Below, piece after piece: positions 12,979 through 20,806 of a stretch of 30,321 bases of DNA (its first letter is position 1; every line of letters starts with the position of its first letter). The DNA comes from a virus. The stretch covers positions 1-30,321 of IMG/VR virus record IMGVR_UViG_3300042392_000335. One strand, given 5' to 3'. The notes under the pieces are model-generated. The model searched no databases. It saw only the letters and a program-made list of their open reading frames with translations, and was not told where the DNA came from. The position numbers were made by a program, and so were the translations under genes.

Positions 12979-13439
12979 TGGAGCATATCTACTCACGGCA
13001 TAAGCACTGGGTTTCAATTGTAAAAAAGTTTGGCGAAGTCAATTACGCCGAAGACGTAGTCCAAGAAGCATATATTAAAGTTTATGGCAAAGATATTAAC
13101 GAGGCTTATTTTTACTATACGCTTAGAAGCCTTACGATGGACTTACATTCTAAGAAAGTGGTTAAGGTAGAAGTAACTCAGGACATTGAGTATAGTTTAA
13201 GAGAAGATGAAAGCAACGAGCTTGCAGAAGAACTAGCCCAGCCGTTTATAGAGTTTATTGATACTTGGGACTGGTACGATAAAAAGCTGTTTATGCTTTG
13301 GGTAAATAATCGAATTTCAATACGTAAATTATCAAGAGAAACGAACATAGGGTTTATGAGCGTTTACAATACCATTAAAAAATGTAAATTAAAATTAAAG
13401 TTATGGCAAGAAAATCAAACAAAAAATCAATTGACGTAG
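12978..13439 (+). CDS. Phage sigma-70-family (ECF-like) sigma factor
   Basis: This 153-residue protein has a sigma region 2 (NYAEDVVQEAYIKVYGK near 23-39, then YFYYTLRSLTMDLHSKKVVK) and a C-terminal region 4-like helix-turn-helix (LWVNNRISIRKLSRETNIGF, then MSVYNTIKKCKLKLKL). AEDVVQEAY is the core-polymerase-binding signature of ECF sigma factors. An acidic linker joins the two domains. It probably redirects host RNA polymerase to phage promoters; the CGTTTATA motif before four late modules is the natural candidate target. It overlaps the following gene by 37 bases. Confidence 0.8.
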   Translation: MEHIYSRHKHWVSIVKKFGEVNYAEDVVQEAYIKVYGKDINEAYFYYTLRSLTMDLHSKKVVKVEVTQDIEYSLREDESNELAEELAQPFIEFIDTWDWYDKKLFMLWVNNRISIRKLSRETNIGFMSVYNTIKKCKLKLKLWQENQTKNQLT

Positions 13440-13834
13440 AGCCTAAAGAGGTCGCTACTTTTGCAAATGCTCAGGGGTTAGGTGATACCATTGAGGCGAT
13501 TACAACCGTTACAGGAATTAAAGCAGGCGTAGAGATGCTATCTAAAGCACTTGACTGGGACTGCGGATGCGATGAACGCAAAGAGAAATTAAACCAGCTA
13601 TGGTCTTATCGTAAGCCTCAGTGCTTAAATCAAGAAGACTACGAATATTTAAAGGAGTTTTTCTCGAAGCCACAGAATGAAATAGTTCCGCAAGTTCAAT
13701 GGGAGTTAGCAGATATTTACTTTAGAATATTCAATTTCCGTTTAGAGAATTCTAGTTGTGCTTCGTGCTGGAGAGATTATATTTCGCAAATTAGACAGGT
13801 TTACAACGTATTCGAAGACGAAAACAATGGATAA
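13403..13834 (+). CDS. Hypothetical pre-terminase protein with Cys pairs
   Basis: This 143-residue protein starts MARKSNKKSIDVEPKEVATF and contains GLGDTIEAITTVTGIKAGVE, then WDCGCDERKEKLNQL and later NSSCASCWRDYISQI. The GIK segment followed by DCGCDERK and a distal CxxC suggests a small zinc site. Similar proteins directly before the terminase are frequent in Bacteroidota phages, and I know of no assigned function. It overlaps the small terminase gene by 8 bases. A role in packaging is suggested by position only. Confidence 0.7.
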   Translation: MARKSNKKSIDVEPKEVATFANAQGLGDTIEAITTVTGIKAGVEMLSKALDWDCGCDERKEKLNQLWSYRKPQCLNQEDYEYLKEFFSKPQNEIVPQVQWELADIYFRIFNFRLENSSCASCWRDYISQIRQVYNVFEDENNG

Positions 13835-14090
13835 GATAGACAAAAGAGGAGGAGCAAGAGAGGGAGCTGGTCGTAAATCTAAAGCTGAGGAGCAATCCTT
13901 AGTAGAAAAATTAACACCATTAGAGCCTAAAGCCTTTGCGGTGCTAGCTCAAGCGTTAGAAGACCATAAAGACTGGGCAGTAAAACTATTCTTTCAATAC
14001 CAGTACGGAATGCCTAAGCAAGTGGTAGACCAAAACAATGTGCATACGATTAACGATTTCGACATAAAAGATATTGTTAAATTTAAGTGA
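13827..14090 (+). CDS. terS: Candidate terminase small subunit
   Basis: I choose the ATG at 13827, giving 87 residues (MDKIDKRGGAREGAGRKSKA); upstream ATGs only extend into the previous gene. RGGAREGAGRKSK is the basic N-terminus typical of small terminase subunits in these phages. It is followed by an Ala-rich helix with LEPKAFAVLAQALEDHKDWA and a final NDFDIKDIVKFK. It would recognise phage DNA and hand it to the large subunit. The stop overlaps the GTG of the large subunit (GTGA). Confidence 0.8.
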   Translation: MDKIDKRGGAREGAGRKSKAEEQSLVEKLTPLEPKAFAVLAQALEDHKDWAVKLFFQYQYGMPKQVVDQNNVHTINDFDIKDIVKFK

Positions 14091-15298
14091 TAGAACTAAA
14101 TAGTAAATACGTTCCGCTATTTGAAAGCGATTCTCGCTACTTTGTAATTACGGGAGGGAGGGGTTCGGGCAAATCATTTGCTTTAAACTCCTTCCTTTTG
14201 CTTTTAACGTACGAAGTCGGACACGTTATACTATTTACTCGCTACACATTGGTATCGGCTCACATATCAATCATTCCAGAGTTTGTTGAAAAAATAGAAA
14301 TGGCTGGACTTGAGAATGATTTTTCAATTACAAAAGATGAAATCATAAATCTTAAAACCAAGTCTAAAATTCTATTTAAAGGAATAAAGACTTCATCGGG
14401 AACTCAAACCGCTAATTTAAAATCATTATCAGGTGTGACTACATTTGTACTTGATGAAGCTGAAGAATTAGTTGATGAGGATGTATTTGATAAAATTGAT
14501 TTATCGGTAAGGCATAACACAAAGCAGAACAGGGTAATTTTAATTTTAAACCCAACGACAAAGGAGCATTTTATTTACCAAAGATTCTTTGAATCAAAAG
14601 GTGTAGAGGCAGGCGAATCAATTACAAAGCAAGACACAACTTACATACATACAACGTATCTAGATAACATTGAGAATCTAAGTGATTCATTCATCACGCA
14701 AATTGAATCGCTTAAAGAGCATAATAAAAAGAAATACCAGCACCAGATTTTAGGAGGCTGGTTAGACAAAGCAGAGGGAGTTGTATTTACTAACTGGAGC
14801 TTTGGACCATTTAATCCTGATAATTTGCAGACATCATTTGGTCAAGATTTTGGTTTCTCAATAGACCCGACTACCTTGGTAGAAGTAGCCATAGATAAGA
14901 ATAAAAAGCGCATCTATATTAAAGAGCATCTCTATAAACCTAAGCTAACAACTAGCGAGATAGGGCATATTAATAAGCGAATATGTGGCAAAGGCTTAAT
15001 CGTAGCGGATAGTGCTGAGCCTAGACTTATCGCAGAGCTTTCATCTCAAGGCTGTAACATAATAGCAACCGAGAAAGGAGCTGGAAGTATTACCGCTGGA
15101 CTTGCTCTTATGCAAGACTACGAGCTAATTATAGAACCTAACTCCCAAAACATTGGAAAAGAACTTAATAACTACATATACTCTGATAAGAAATCTGGAC
15201 TTGTGGTCGATAACTTTAACCACGCCATTGACGCAATACGTTACAACGTCTTCTATCAGCTATCTAATCCCAACAACGGCAAGTATTTCGTCTACTAA
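14087..15298 (+). CDS. terL: Terminase large subunit
   Basis: This 403-residue packaging motor starts at GTG 14087, overlapping the small subunit stop. The ATPase domain has Walker A GGRGSGKS (23-30), Walker B VLDEAEE (121-127) and a coupling motif ILNPT (153-157). The nuclease domain has GQDFGFSIDP (D254), IVADSAEP (D308) and DNFNHAIDAIRY (D375, D382), the three acidic clusters of the RNase-H-like fold. This is the Terminase_3/PBSX-like class. It cuts concatemers and pumps DNA into the prohead. The genome being circularly permuted would agree with headful packaging. Confidence 0.96.
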   Translation: MIELNSKYVPLFESDSRYFVITGGRGSGKSFALNSFLLLLTYEVGHVILFTRYTLVSAHISIIPEFVEKIEMAGLENDFSITKDEIINLKTKSKILFKGIKTSSGTQTANLKSLSGVTTFVLDEAEELVDEDVFDKIDLSVRHNTKQNRVILILNPTTKEHFIYQRFFESKGVEAGESITKQDTTYIHTTYLDNIENLSDSFITQIESLKEHNKKKYQHQILGGWLDKAEGVVFTNWSFGPFNPDNLQTSFGQDFGFSIDPTTLVEVAIDKNKKRIYIKEHLYKPKLTTSEIGHINKRICGKGLIVADSAEPRLIAELSSQGCNIIATEKGAGSITAGLALMQDYELIIEPNSQNIGKELNNYIYSDKKSGLVVDNFNHAIDAIRYNVFYQLSNPNNGKYFVY

Positions 15299-15299
15299 T

Positions 15300-15325
15300 A
15301 CAAAAAACAACAATTAACGTTTATA
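15300..15325 (+). promoter_or_regulatory. Candidate phage late promoter (tail module)
   Basis: ACAAAA at 15300-15305, a spacer of 12, then CGTTTATA at 15318-15325, ending exactly 4 bases before the ATG at 15330. It shares both boxes and spacing with 3789, 22832 and 26613. It heads the tail operon that runs to 22821. Confidence 0.55.
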
Positions 15326-15329
15326 CATT

Positions 15330-16007
15330 ATGAAGCTAGAACTGAATGTTCCTACAAGCCTAAATGAAATTTCTTTAGAAAAGTATCAGAAATTTTTAAA
15401 AATTGCTAAGGAAAACGAAGAAAGTGAATTTTTGCATCAAAAGATGGTGCAAATTTTTTGCGGTATTGAATTAAAGGAGGTTGCTAATATTAGGCATCGA
15501 GATGTAGTTGAAATAACAGCTCAACTTGGAGCATTATTTAAGGCAAAGCATAAATTTATTAACACGTTTAAAATGCGTGGAATTGAATATGGCTTTATTC
15601 CTAATCTCGATGAAATATCACAGGGGGAATATGTTGATATTGATACCTATGTTGGTAATTGGGATAATATGCACAGAGCTATGGCGGTACTTTATAGACC
15701 AATAACTCAAAAGCAATATAATAGATATTCGATAGAAGAATATAAAGGTTCCGATGTTTATGCAGAGGTAATGAAAGATGCACCAGTTGACGTAGTTCTT
15801 GGAGCGATGGTTTTTTTTTATCATTTAGGGAAAGAATTATTGAAAAATACCCTGACTTATTTGGAGGAGAACCCAGCGATAATGAATATAGTGAACAAGC
15901 ACAATTCGGAAAACGATGGGGGTGGTATAATTCCATCTATGCACTCGCTCAAGGAGACGTTAGAAGATTTAATGAAATTTCAAAACTTCCACTTAACCAG
16001 TGCTTAA
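15330..16007 (+). CDS. Tail assembly chaperone candidate, zero-frame product
   Basis: This 225-residue protein (MKLELNVPTSLNEISLEKYQ) has FIPNLDEISQGEYVDID and HRAMAVLYRPITQKQYNRYS blocks, seen in many Bacteroidota and marine phages. At 15811-15819 lies a run of nine T, read in frame as GTT TTT TTT TAT. The last 62 residues after it overlap another open frame. If ribosomes slip -1 there, the product switches to a 246-residue form. Two products with a shared N-terminus are the hallmark of the lambda G/GT-type chaperones that load the tape measure. Unusually, the gene follows the terminase rather than adjoining the tape measure, so the family call is inferred. Confidence 0.65.
   Translation: MKLELNVPTSLNEISLEKYQKFLKIAKENEESEFLHQKMVQIFCGIELKEVANIRHRDVVEITAQLGALFKAKHKFINTFKMRGIEYGFIPNLDEISQGEYVDIDTYVGNWDNMHRAMAVLYRPITQKQYNRYSIEEYKGSDVYAEVMKDAPVDVVLGAMVFFYHLGKELLKNTLTYLEENPAIMNIVNKHNSENDGGGIIPSMHSLKETLEDLMKFQNFHLTSA
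15812..15818 (+). promoter_or_regulatory. Predicted -1 frameshift slippery site (T TTT TTT)
   Basis: The heptamer TTTTTTT is phased correctly for tandem -1 slippage (codons 15813-15815 and 15816-15818) within a nine-T run. GGAG at 15801-15804 lies about 7 bases upstream and could act as an internal stimulator. A GGGAAAG that follows is out of phase. Polymerase slippage on the T-run could have the same effect. Confidence 0.65.
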
Positions 16008-16069
16008 CATTTTTAACGTTTGAAAAGCAAAAAACGAATTTGGAAATTAAAATGATAAATAAGAAATAA
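15818..16069 (+). CDS. -1 frame extension of the tail assembly chaperone
   Basis: After slippage at 15812-15818 the -1 frame is open for 83 residues, from LSFRERIIEKYPDLFGGEPS through FGKRWGWYNSIYALAQGD and LPLNQCLTFLTFEKQK to INKK, with its TAA overlapping the next ATG (TAATG). The Trp/Tyr-rich core with a helical end reads as true protein. The exact join to the next gene, a pattern used elsewhere in this genome, supports coding. It has no start codon of its own near its beginning, so expression needs the frameshift. Confidence 0.65.
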   Translation, partial: LSFRERIIEKYPDLFGGEPSDNEYSEQAQFGKRWGWYNSIYALAQGDVRRFNEISKLPLNQCLTFLTFEKQKTNLEIKMINKK

Positions 16070-16524
16070 TGAATGGATATTATTATGTCGTAAAAACTTT
16101 AAAGGATTATTTGAAGTCTAATGATTTCATTAATACTGTTAGCATTGGAGATATTTTTACTATTGATTTAAGCAAGCAAACTATTTATCCTTTAGCTCAT
16201 ATCATTGTAAATAGTGCGCAACTTACCGAAAATACTACGTCTTTAAATTTATCGATTCTATTTATGGATTTAGTGGACGAAAGTAAGGCTGAAATTACAG
16301 ATGTTTGGGAGGGCAATGACAATGAGCAAGATGTATTAAATACGCAACTTGCAATAGCCTCTAAGCTTACCGCTGATTTAGTAAGGGGTTATTTGTATTC
16401 TAATTTAATACAAGTAACTGGAGAGCCAAGCGCAGAGCCGTTCGTAGATAGATTCGAAAACAAAATAGCAGGATGGACACTAACGTTTGACGTTAGTATT
16501 CCTAATGACATGACATTATGTTAA
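16069..16524 (+). CDS. Putative tail completion/terminator-like protein
   Basis: This 151-residue protein (MNGYYYVVKTLKDYLKSNDF) has ISIGD-like beta segments, VWEGNDNEQDVLNTQLAIAS, PSAEPFVDRFENKIAGWTLT and a final SIPNDMTLC. The ENKIAGWTLTFDV strand and the position between the chaperone and an HK97-gp10-like protein suggest a tail terminator or neck role; the family could not be confirmed. The start overlaps the -1 frame stop and the end overlaps the next gene by 7 bases. Confidence 0.6.
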   Translation: MNGYYYVVKTLKDYLKSNDFINTVSIGDIFTIDLSKQTIYPLAHIIVNSAQLTENTTSLNLSILFMDLVDESKAEITDVWEGNDNEQDVLNTQLAIASKLTADLVRGYLYSNLIQVTGEPSAEPFVDRFENKIAGWTLTFDVSIPNDMTLC

Positions 16525-17072
16525 TAGAGTTAAAGAAAACTTCTGAGCTTTTAGAAAAATATAAAAATTATGTAGTTCAACAATCGAGGGCAAACCTAAG
16601 TAAGCTCAAGAAAAAAAATACATTAAAATTATACCAAAGCATAAAAGGCGAAATTTTAACTGAAGATAATTACTCTTTGATTGGGTTTACGATGGAAGAC
16701 TACGGATTCTATCAAGACCAAGGAGTAAAAGGAGTAAACGGCAAATTTCAAACTCGTAACGATTACAAAAAAGAAGGTTTTCAATTTGGCAAAAAACAAG
16801 GAGTAGAAGGAGGTTTAACAAAAGGAATTGAAAAATGGGTAGTACAAAAGGGAATACAATTTAGAGATAAAAAAACTGGAAGGTTTTTGACTTATAAATC
16901 TACTGCTTTTTTAATTATTAGGAGTATTTATCAAAAAGGAATAAAGCCTAGTTTATTTTTTACTAAACCATTTATTAGAGGCTATCAAAAATACATTGAA
17001 ACAGATTTGATGAAAGCTTATGCTCAAGATATTGAAACTTTAGTAGGATATAATTTAAAAAGAATAAAATGA
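16518..17072 (+). CDS. HK97 gp10-like neck/tail-completion protein
   Basis: This 184-residue, Lys-rich protein (MLIELKKTSELLEKYKNYVV) has helices at the N-terminus, then LYQSIKGEILTEDNYSLIGF and YGFYQDQGVKG, and ends KRIK. The pattern SIKGEI, then YGxYxDxGVKG, then a helix with STAFLIIRSIYQKGIKP and FFTKPF follows the HK97 gp10/minor tail layout in which an early helix is followed by YxxxxExG. It would link head and tail. It overlaps the next gene by ATGA. The confidence is moderate because the match is by pattern. Confidence 0.65.
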   Translation: MLIELKKTSELLEKYKNYVVQQSRANLSKLKKKNTLKLYQSIKGEILTEDNYSLIGFTMEDYGFYQDQGVKGVNGKFQTRNDYKKEGFQFGKKQGVEGGLTKGIEKWVVQKGIQFRDKKTGRFLTYKSTAFLIIRSIYQKGIKPSLFFTKPFIRGYQKYIETDLMKAYAQDIETLVGYNLKRIK

Positions 17073-18148
17073 TAATTAACGCTAGAAGCCCTTATTTTAT
17101 TACAGTAAACGAGGCTAGTCAAGTAGGTTCTAAAGTTGAACTGTTTTTATCTGCTGGAGGCTCTGCGCTTCCATCTACTGCGACTTATACACTATCAAAA
17201 TCAGTACCTTCGTCTTCTCAATTACGAACAGATTATAATATCTCTCAATATATTAAAGAATATATAGAAACTATATCTAGCGTAGATAGTGGAAATACGC
17301 TTTTTGCTAACGTAAGAGTAATTAGATACAAAGAAACAGCTCCAGGTTCTTACTCTACTTTAGATACTACCGACCATTTCGGGGTAAACGGTTACACTTT
17401 ATACACGGATGGATATAATGAAACAGACGCTAGTAGCTTATTTGTTTGTCTAGCAAATCCAAGTATAGAAATAACCTACCAAGAAGGAATTGACTCTTCG
17501 AAATATCCTTACATAAATGCGCTTGTAGATTTTACTGCTAACGGCTCAAGCAAAGTAGACGTATCTTATAAGGATTTGAACGGTCGTAATGAGGTAGTAG
17601 TTTCCTACGACACGAATGCTAAATCAGTTATTAAGGTTCCAGTTCGTACAACGTCTGCAAAATTTGACAATGGTAATACGGTTACTTTGAATTGGAAGCC
17701 AGCAGGGACTACGGTAAGCATCACTAAGACGTTTACCGTGTCTCCAATATGCGAGCCTAAATATACACCAGTACAATGTCAATTTGTTAATCGTTATGGT
17801 GGCTGGCAGTTCTTAACCTTTTTTAAGGCAAAGTCTAGCTCGATAAATGTAATGGGTACGCCTTACAATCTATTATCTGATTCGGTTGATTATAACCCAA
17901 AGAGACCACAAACTGCTTCTCTTAACGTAAACGGTAAGCAAAGTATTAAATTAAATACGGGTTGGGTTTCTGAAAATTATAGCGAACTAATACAAGACTT
18001 GCTATTATCGGAAACGGTTTTATTAGACGATGTACCTGTAGAAATTAAGACACAATCTAGCGATATTAAAACCTCGTTAAAAGATAGAAATATTAACTAC
18101 GAAATGGAGTTTGAGTACGCATTTAATCTTATTAATAATGTAATTTAA
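17069..18148 (+). CDS. Putative tail tip/baseplate protein, distal-tail-like
   Basis: This 359-residue, beta-rich protein begins MIINARSPYFITVNEASQVG and has repeated strands and a CEPKYTPVQCQFVNRYGGWQ segment near 228-247, followed by FLTFFKAKS. RSPYF starts and FVNRYGGWQFLTFFKA are shared by tail-tip proteins of Bacteroidota siphoviruses as I recall them. The position before the large tail protein at 18148 is where distal tail and hub proteins lie. It overlaps its neighbours by 4 bases upstream and 1 base downstream. Confidence 0.6.
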   Translation: MIINARSPYFITVNEASQVGSKVELFLSAGGSALPSTATYTLSKSVPSSSQLRTDYNISQYIKEYIETISSVDSGNTLFANVRVIRYKETAPGSYSTLDTTDHFGVNGYTLYTDGYNETDASSLFVCLANPSIEITYQEGIDSSKYPYINALVDFTANGSSKVDVSYKDLNGRNEVVVSYDTNAKSVIKVPVRTTSAKFDNGNTVTLNWKPAGTTVSITKTFTVSPICEPKYTPVQCQFVNRYGGWQFLTFFKAKSSSINVMGTPYNLLSDSVDYNPKRPQTASLNVNGKQSIKLNTGWVSENYSELIQDLLLSETVLLDDVPVEIKTQSSDIKTSLKDRNINYEMEFEYAFNLINNVI

Positions 18149-20199
18149 TGATAGTAGTAGGGTTATATATTTACGATGAGCAAGGTAAGGCAAGACGAAT
18201 CGAACTATTCAGCGATGAAAAGATAAGTGTTACGTCTAGCGTTCAAGATATTGCAGACATTTCTAAAGTCTTTACAGATTTTAGTCAGTCTTTTACCGTT
18301 CCTGCTACTCCTATAAATAACGCTATTTTTAAGCACTGGTACGAGAACGATGTAGAGAATGGATTCGATGCTAGAAAACGCAAGAACGCTTACATAGAGC
18401 TAGACACAATTCCCTTTAGAGTAGGTAAAATTCAGCTTGAGAAAGCTCAATTTAAGAACGGTAATTTAGATAACTATCAAATTACTTTCTTTGGCTCTAT
18501 CATATCATTAAAGGATTTATTTGATAATAAATCTTTAAGGGATTTAAGTTATTCAAGCTTAGGATTTAGCTATTCAGGAACTACGGTAAAAAATAGAGTT
18601 ACTTCACTTGTAGATTCAGACGTTAAGTTTCCATTAATAAGCTCTAAAAATGTATGGGAATATGATACCGCAATACCTGGAGCTTGGGATATTTCTAAAA
18701 GTGCTACGCCTATTAGGTTTAGTGACTTATTCCCAGCGGTTAGAGTTTCGGCTTTACTTTCGCAGATTGCTTCTAATTTAGATATTACTTTCTCTGGTAG
18801 TTTTTTAACAGATGACAGATTTAAAAGGTCTTTTTTGTGGCTAAAAAATGCTAATGAGTTTACGCCTAAATTCTTGCCGTCTAAACTTATATTTAATTCA
18901 GTAAGTTCTACTACTGGTAGCTCAAGTTTGTTTACAACCTATAATAGCACTTTAAATTATAACGAGCCTACTTATCCAGAGGTTTTAGAAAAGTCTAATA
19001 TAAGAATTACATTTAGTGACCCTTCAATAGGAGAAGATGCGGTAGAGTTTACTATTTACGTTTACAAGAACGGAGTTAAGTTAAATGAGCAGACGTATTT
19101 AACTCAGATAACCGAAATGTATATAGACCTTCCTTTAGATGGGACTGGACAATATACGTTTTATATTTCATCGCAATCTCCAGTAACTTTTACAAGCGTA
19201 TACTTCTTTCAAACGGTAAAATACACGCCGTCATATACAATAGTTAAAAACGTTACGGCTACACAAAGCACTGCACAAACATCTTCTTCAAGCATTACAA
19301 TAGCTGACTTTATGCCAGATATTAAGATAGAAGATTTCTTTAGCGGTATCTTAAAGGCGTTTAATTTAACGTGCTATTCTTACGATGGGGAAACCTATTT
19401 TTTAGAGCAGATAGATAACTGGTATTTGAATGGAACTATTAGAGACTTATCTAAATATATTATAAGCGATAATATTGAGATAAGTAAACCAGAGCTTTAT
19501 AAAAGCATTAGATTTAAGTTTGCAGAGGCTAAAAACTTCTTGGCGGTAGAATACCTATCTCGTAGCAAAACACCTTATGGGGACTTGCTTTACGATATGG
19601 ACATAGACGGAGGCGAATACACTATAGAGCTACCGTTTGAAACTATGCTTATGACCAAGTTTACAGACTCTAACCTTCAGGTCGGGTATTCTTTAGACTC
19701 AAATTTTAATCCATATATCCCTAACCCAGTATTTTTATACGATTACGGAACTATTCAAACGCAGAGCTTTTATTTTAACGATGGAAGCTCTACGACTCAG
19801 TTAAGTAGTTATAATTTATTTGGTCAGGATTCTAATATCGGAGGGAATAACTATACGATTAACTTCGGAACCGAGCAGTCTACTTATACTAATAGAATAG
19901 AACAAAATACACTATTTTATAATTACTATTTAAATTATCTAAATAACATTTTTAGCAAAAAATCTAGAATAGTAAAAGTAAAAGGTATTTTACCGATTAG
20001 CTTATTAACTATTTTAAAGCTAAATGATAGAATTATAATAAGAGATAAGCGCTATGTTATTAACAAATTTACAACCGACTTAACTACTGGCGAAGTAGAT
20101 TTTGAATTATTAACCGATTTTAGAATAGTAACCGAGCCAGCTCCAGAAACTGGCGATTACTCAAGTTTAGATTATTCCCCTTCAGATTATAACGCATAA
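18148..20199 (+). CDS. Large tail tip/baseplate hub protein
   Basis: This 683-residue, mostly beta protein begins MIVVGLYIYDEQGKARRIEL. Near 49-60 it has SQSFTVPATPIN, an SFTVPAT block frequent in phage tail hubs of Bacteroidota, and later FSGILKAFNLTCYSYDGETY and GEYTIELPFETMLMT. The end is acidic and Ser-rich (SSLDYSPSDYNA). It is the biggest tail gene besides the fibre and tape measure. It probably forms the hub through which DNA passes. No lysozyme or peptidase domain is evident. The start codon ATG shares a base with the previous stop. Confidence 0.65.
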   Translation: MIVVGLYIYDEQGKARRIELFSDEKISVTSSVQDIADISKVFTDFSQSFTVPATPINNAIFKHWYENDVENGFDARKRKNAYIELDTIPFRVGKIQLEKAQFKNGNLDNYQITFFGSIISLKDLFDNKSLRDLSYSSLGFSYSGTTVKNRVTSLVDSDVKFPLISSKNVWEYDTAIPGAWDISKSATPIRFSDLFPAVRVSALLSQIASNLDITFSGSFLTDDRFKRSFLWLKNANEFTPKFLPSKLIFNSVSSTTGSSSLFTTYNSTLNYNEPTYPEVLEKSNIRITFSDPSIGEDAVEFTIYVYKNGVKLNEQTYLTQITEMYIDLPLDGTGQYTFYISSQSPVTFTSVYFFQTVKYTPSYTIVKNVTATQSTAQTSSSSITIADFMPDIKIEDFFSGILKAFNLTCYSYDGETYFLEQIDNWYLNGTIRDLSKYIISDNIEISKPELYKSIRFKFAEAKNFLAVEYLSRSKTPYGDLLYDMDIDGGEYTIELPFETMLMTKFTDSNLQVGYSLDSNFNPYIPNPVFLYDYGTIQTQSFYFNDGSSTTQLSSYNLFGQDSNIGGNNYTINFGTEQSTYTNRIEQNTLFYNYYLNYLNNIFSKKSRIVKVKGILPISLLTILKLNDRIIIRDKRYVINKFTTDLTTGEVDFELLTDFRIVTEPAPETGDYSSLDYSPSDYNA

Positions 20200-20204
20200 A
20201 AAAA

Positions 20205-20660
20205 ATGACAAAGCAACAAGTTTTAGATTTAATTGCAGCAAATTTAGCTACTGGCTCAAATATAACGGCTTCAGAACACAGGGCAGTAGAAGAAGCAATA
20301 GTAGGCTTATTAGGGATTGAAACTGTGGCTTATGGTAGAATCGGCCCTATCGATATTGCAGATTCAACTACTAGCTGGGGTGTTAATGGTGATGTATATA
20401 GTGCTACAAGAGTAGGCTCCGTATCTGGTAAATATGTTCAGATAAGAGTTACAATTCCATCTGGTCGATTAACTTCTACAGATTTTAAAGTTAGAACTCA
20501 AGTAGAATCTGCAAGTGCATCCCCTAATTTAGATAATGATATGTTGGGTGTTTTGTTTAGAAAAGATGGCTCAAGTACTACTACCTTTGATATTTTATTA
20601 GAGGAAATAACTGCCCAGACAACCTCAATTTATATTCACGTAGAAGTAGTTCAATTATGA
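20205..20660 (+). CDS. Small tail-fibre-like protein
   Basis: This 151-residue protein begins MTKQQVLDLIAANLATGSNI and TASEHRAVEEAIVGLL, a helical start widely used by short fibres and tail-tip proteins. It is followed by a beta-rich C-terminus (YVQIRVTIPSGRLTSTDFKV, then SIYIHVEVVQL) that could be a receptor-binding head. It follows the hub candidate after a 5-base gap and overlaps the small gene at 20657 by ATGA. Host binding is a reasonable inference, not proven. Confidence 0.65.
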   Translation: MTKQQVLDLIAANLATGSNITASEHRAVEEAIVGLLGIETVAYGRIGPIDIADSTTSWGVNGDVYSATRVGSVSGKYVQIRVTIPSGRLTSTDFKVRTQVESASASPNLDNDMLGVLFRKDGSSTTTFDILLEEITAQTTSIYIHVEVVQL

Positions 20661-20806
20661 TAAGTCTAATTTTAAAAATGCTAATGATGCAAAATCATTA
20701 TAATTCAAGTGAAGAAATTGAAATAGCAAAAGGAAAATACGAATTACCTAAAACATTTACTGCAGCATTTCAACAAATTAGAAGGCAATGGAAAAAAAGA
20801 AAGTAG
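20657..20806 (+). CDS. Tiny protein before the tape measure (49 aa)
   Basis: The ATG overlaps the previous stop (ATGA) and the frame extends 49 residues (MISLILKMLMMQNHYNSSEE) to a TAG inside the start of the tape measure gene, ending in RRQWKKRK. It has a short hydrophobic N-terminus and a very basic C-terminus. The tight overlaps make it likely real. It sits where tail chaperones usually lie but is too short for the usual family. Confidence 0.6.
   Translation: MISLILKMLMMQNHYNSSEEIEIAKGKYELPKTFTAAFQQIRRQWKKRK

Noticed and set aside
13243-13250. Fifth CGTTTATA copy
   Set aside because: It lies inside the sigma gene, has no ACAAAA box 11-12 bases upstream, and precedes no gene start at the usual distance. 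CGTTTATC copies inside the capsid gene (near 25149 and 25943) and near 26687 were dropped for the same reason.
13758-13827. Upstream start for the small terminase subunit
   Set aside because: The extra residues lie in the previous gene and do not resemble a terminase start; RGGAREGAGRK directly follows the ATG at 13827.
15811-15819. Nine-T run as a sequencing error that breaks one gene
   Set aside because: Not excluded, but a homopolymer of nine is usually read correctly, the phase fits a known slippery site, and frameshifting is normal in tail chaperones. It is kept as a stated alternative.
15828-15834. GGGAAAG, the lambda G/GT slippery heptamer, shortly after the T-run
   Set aside because: It is out of phase with the zero frame (GGG AAA are read as codons), so a tandem -1 slip cannot occur there; TTTTTTT at 15812-15818 is correctly phased.
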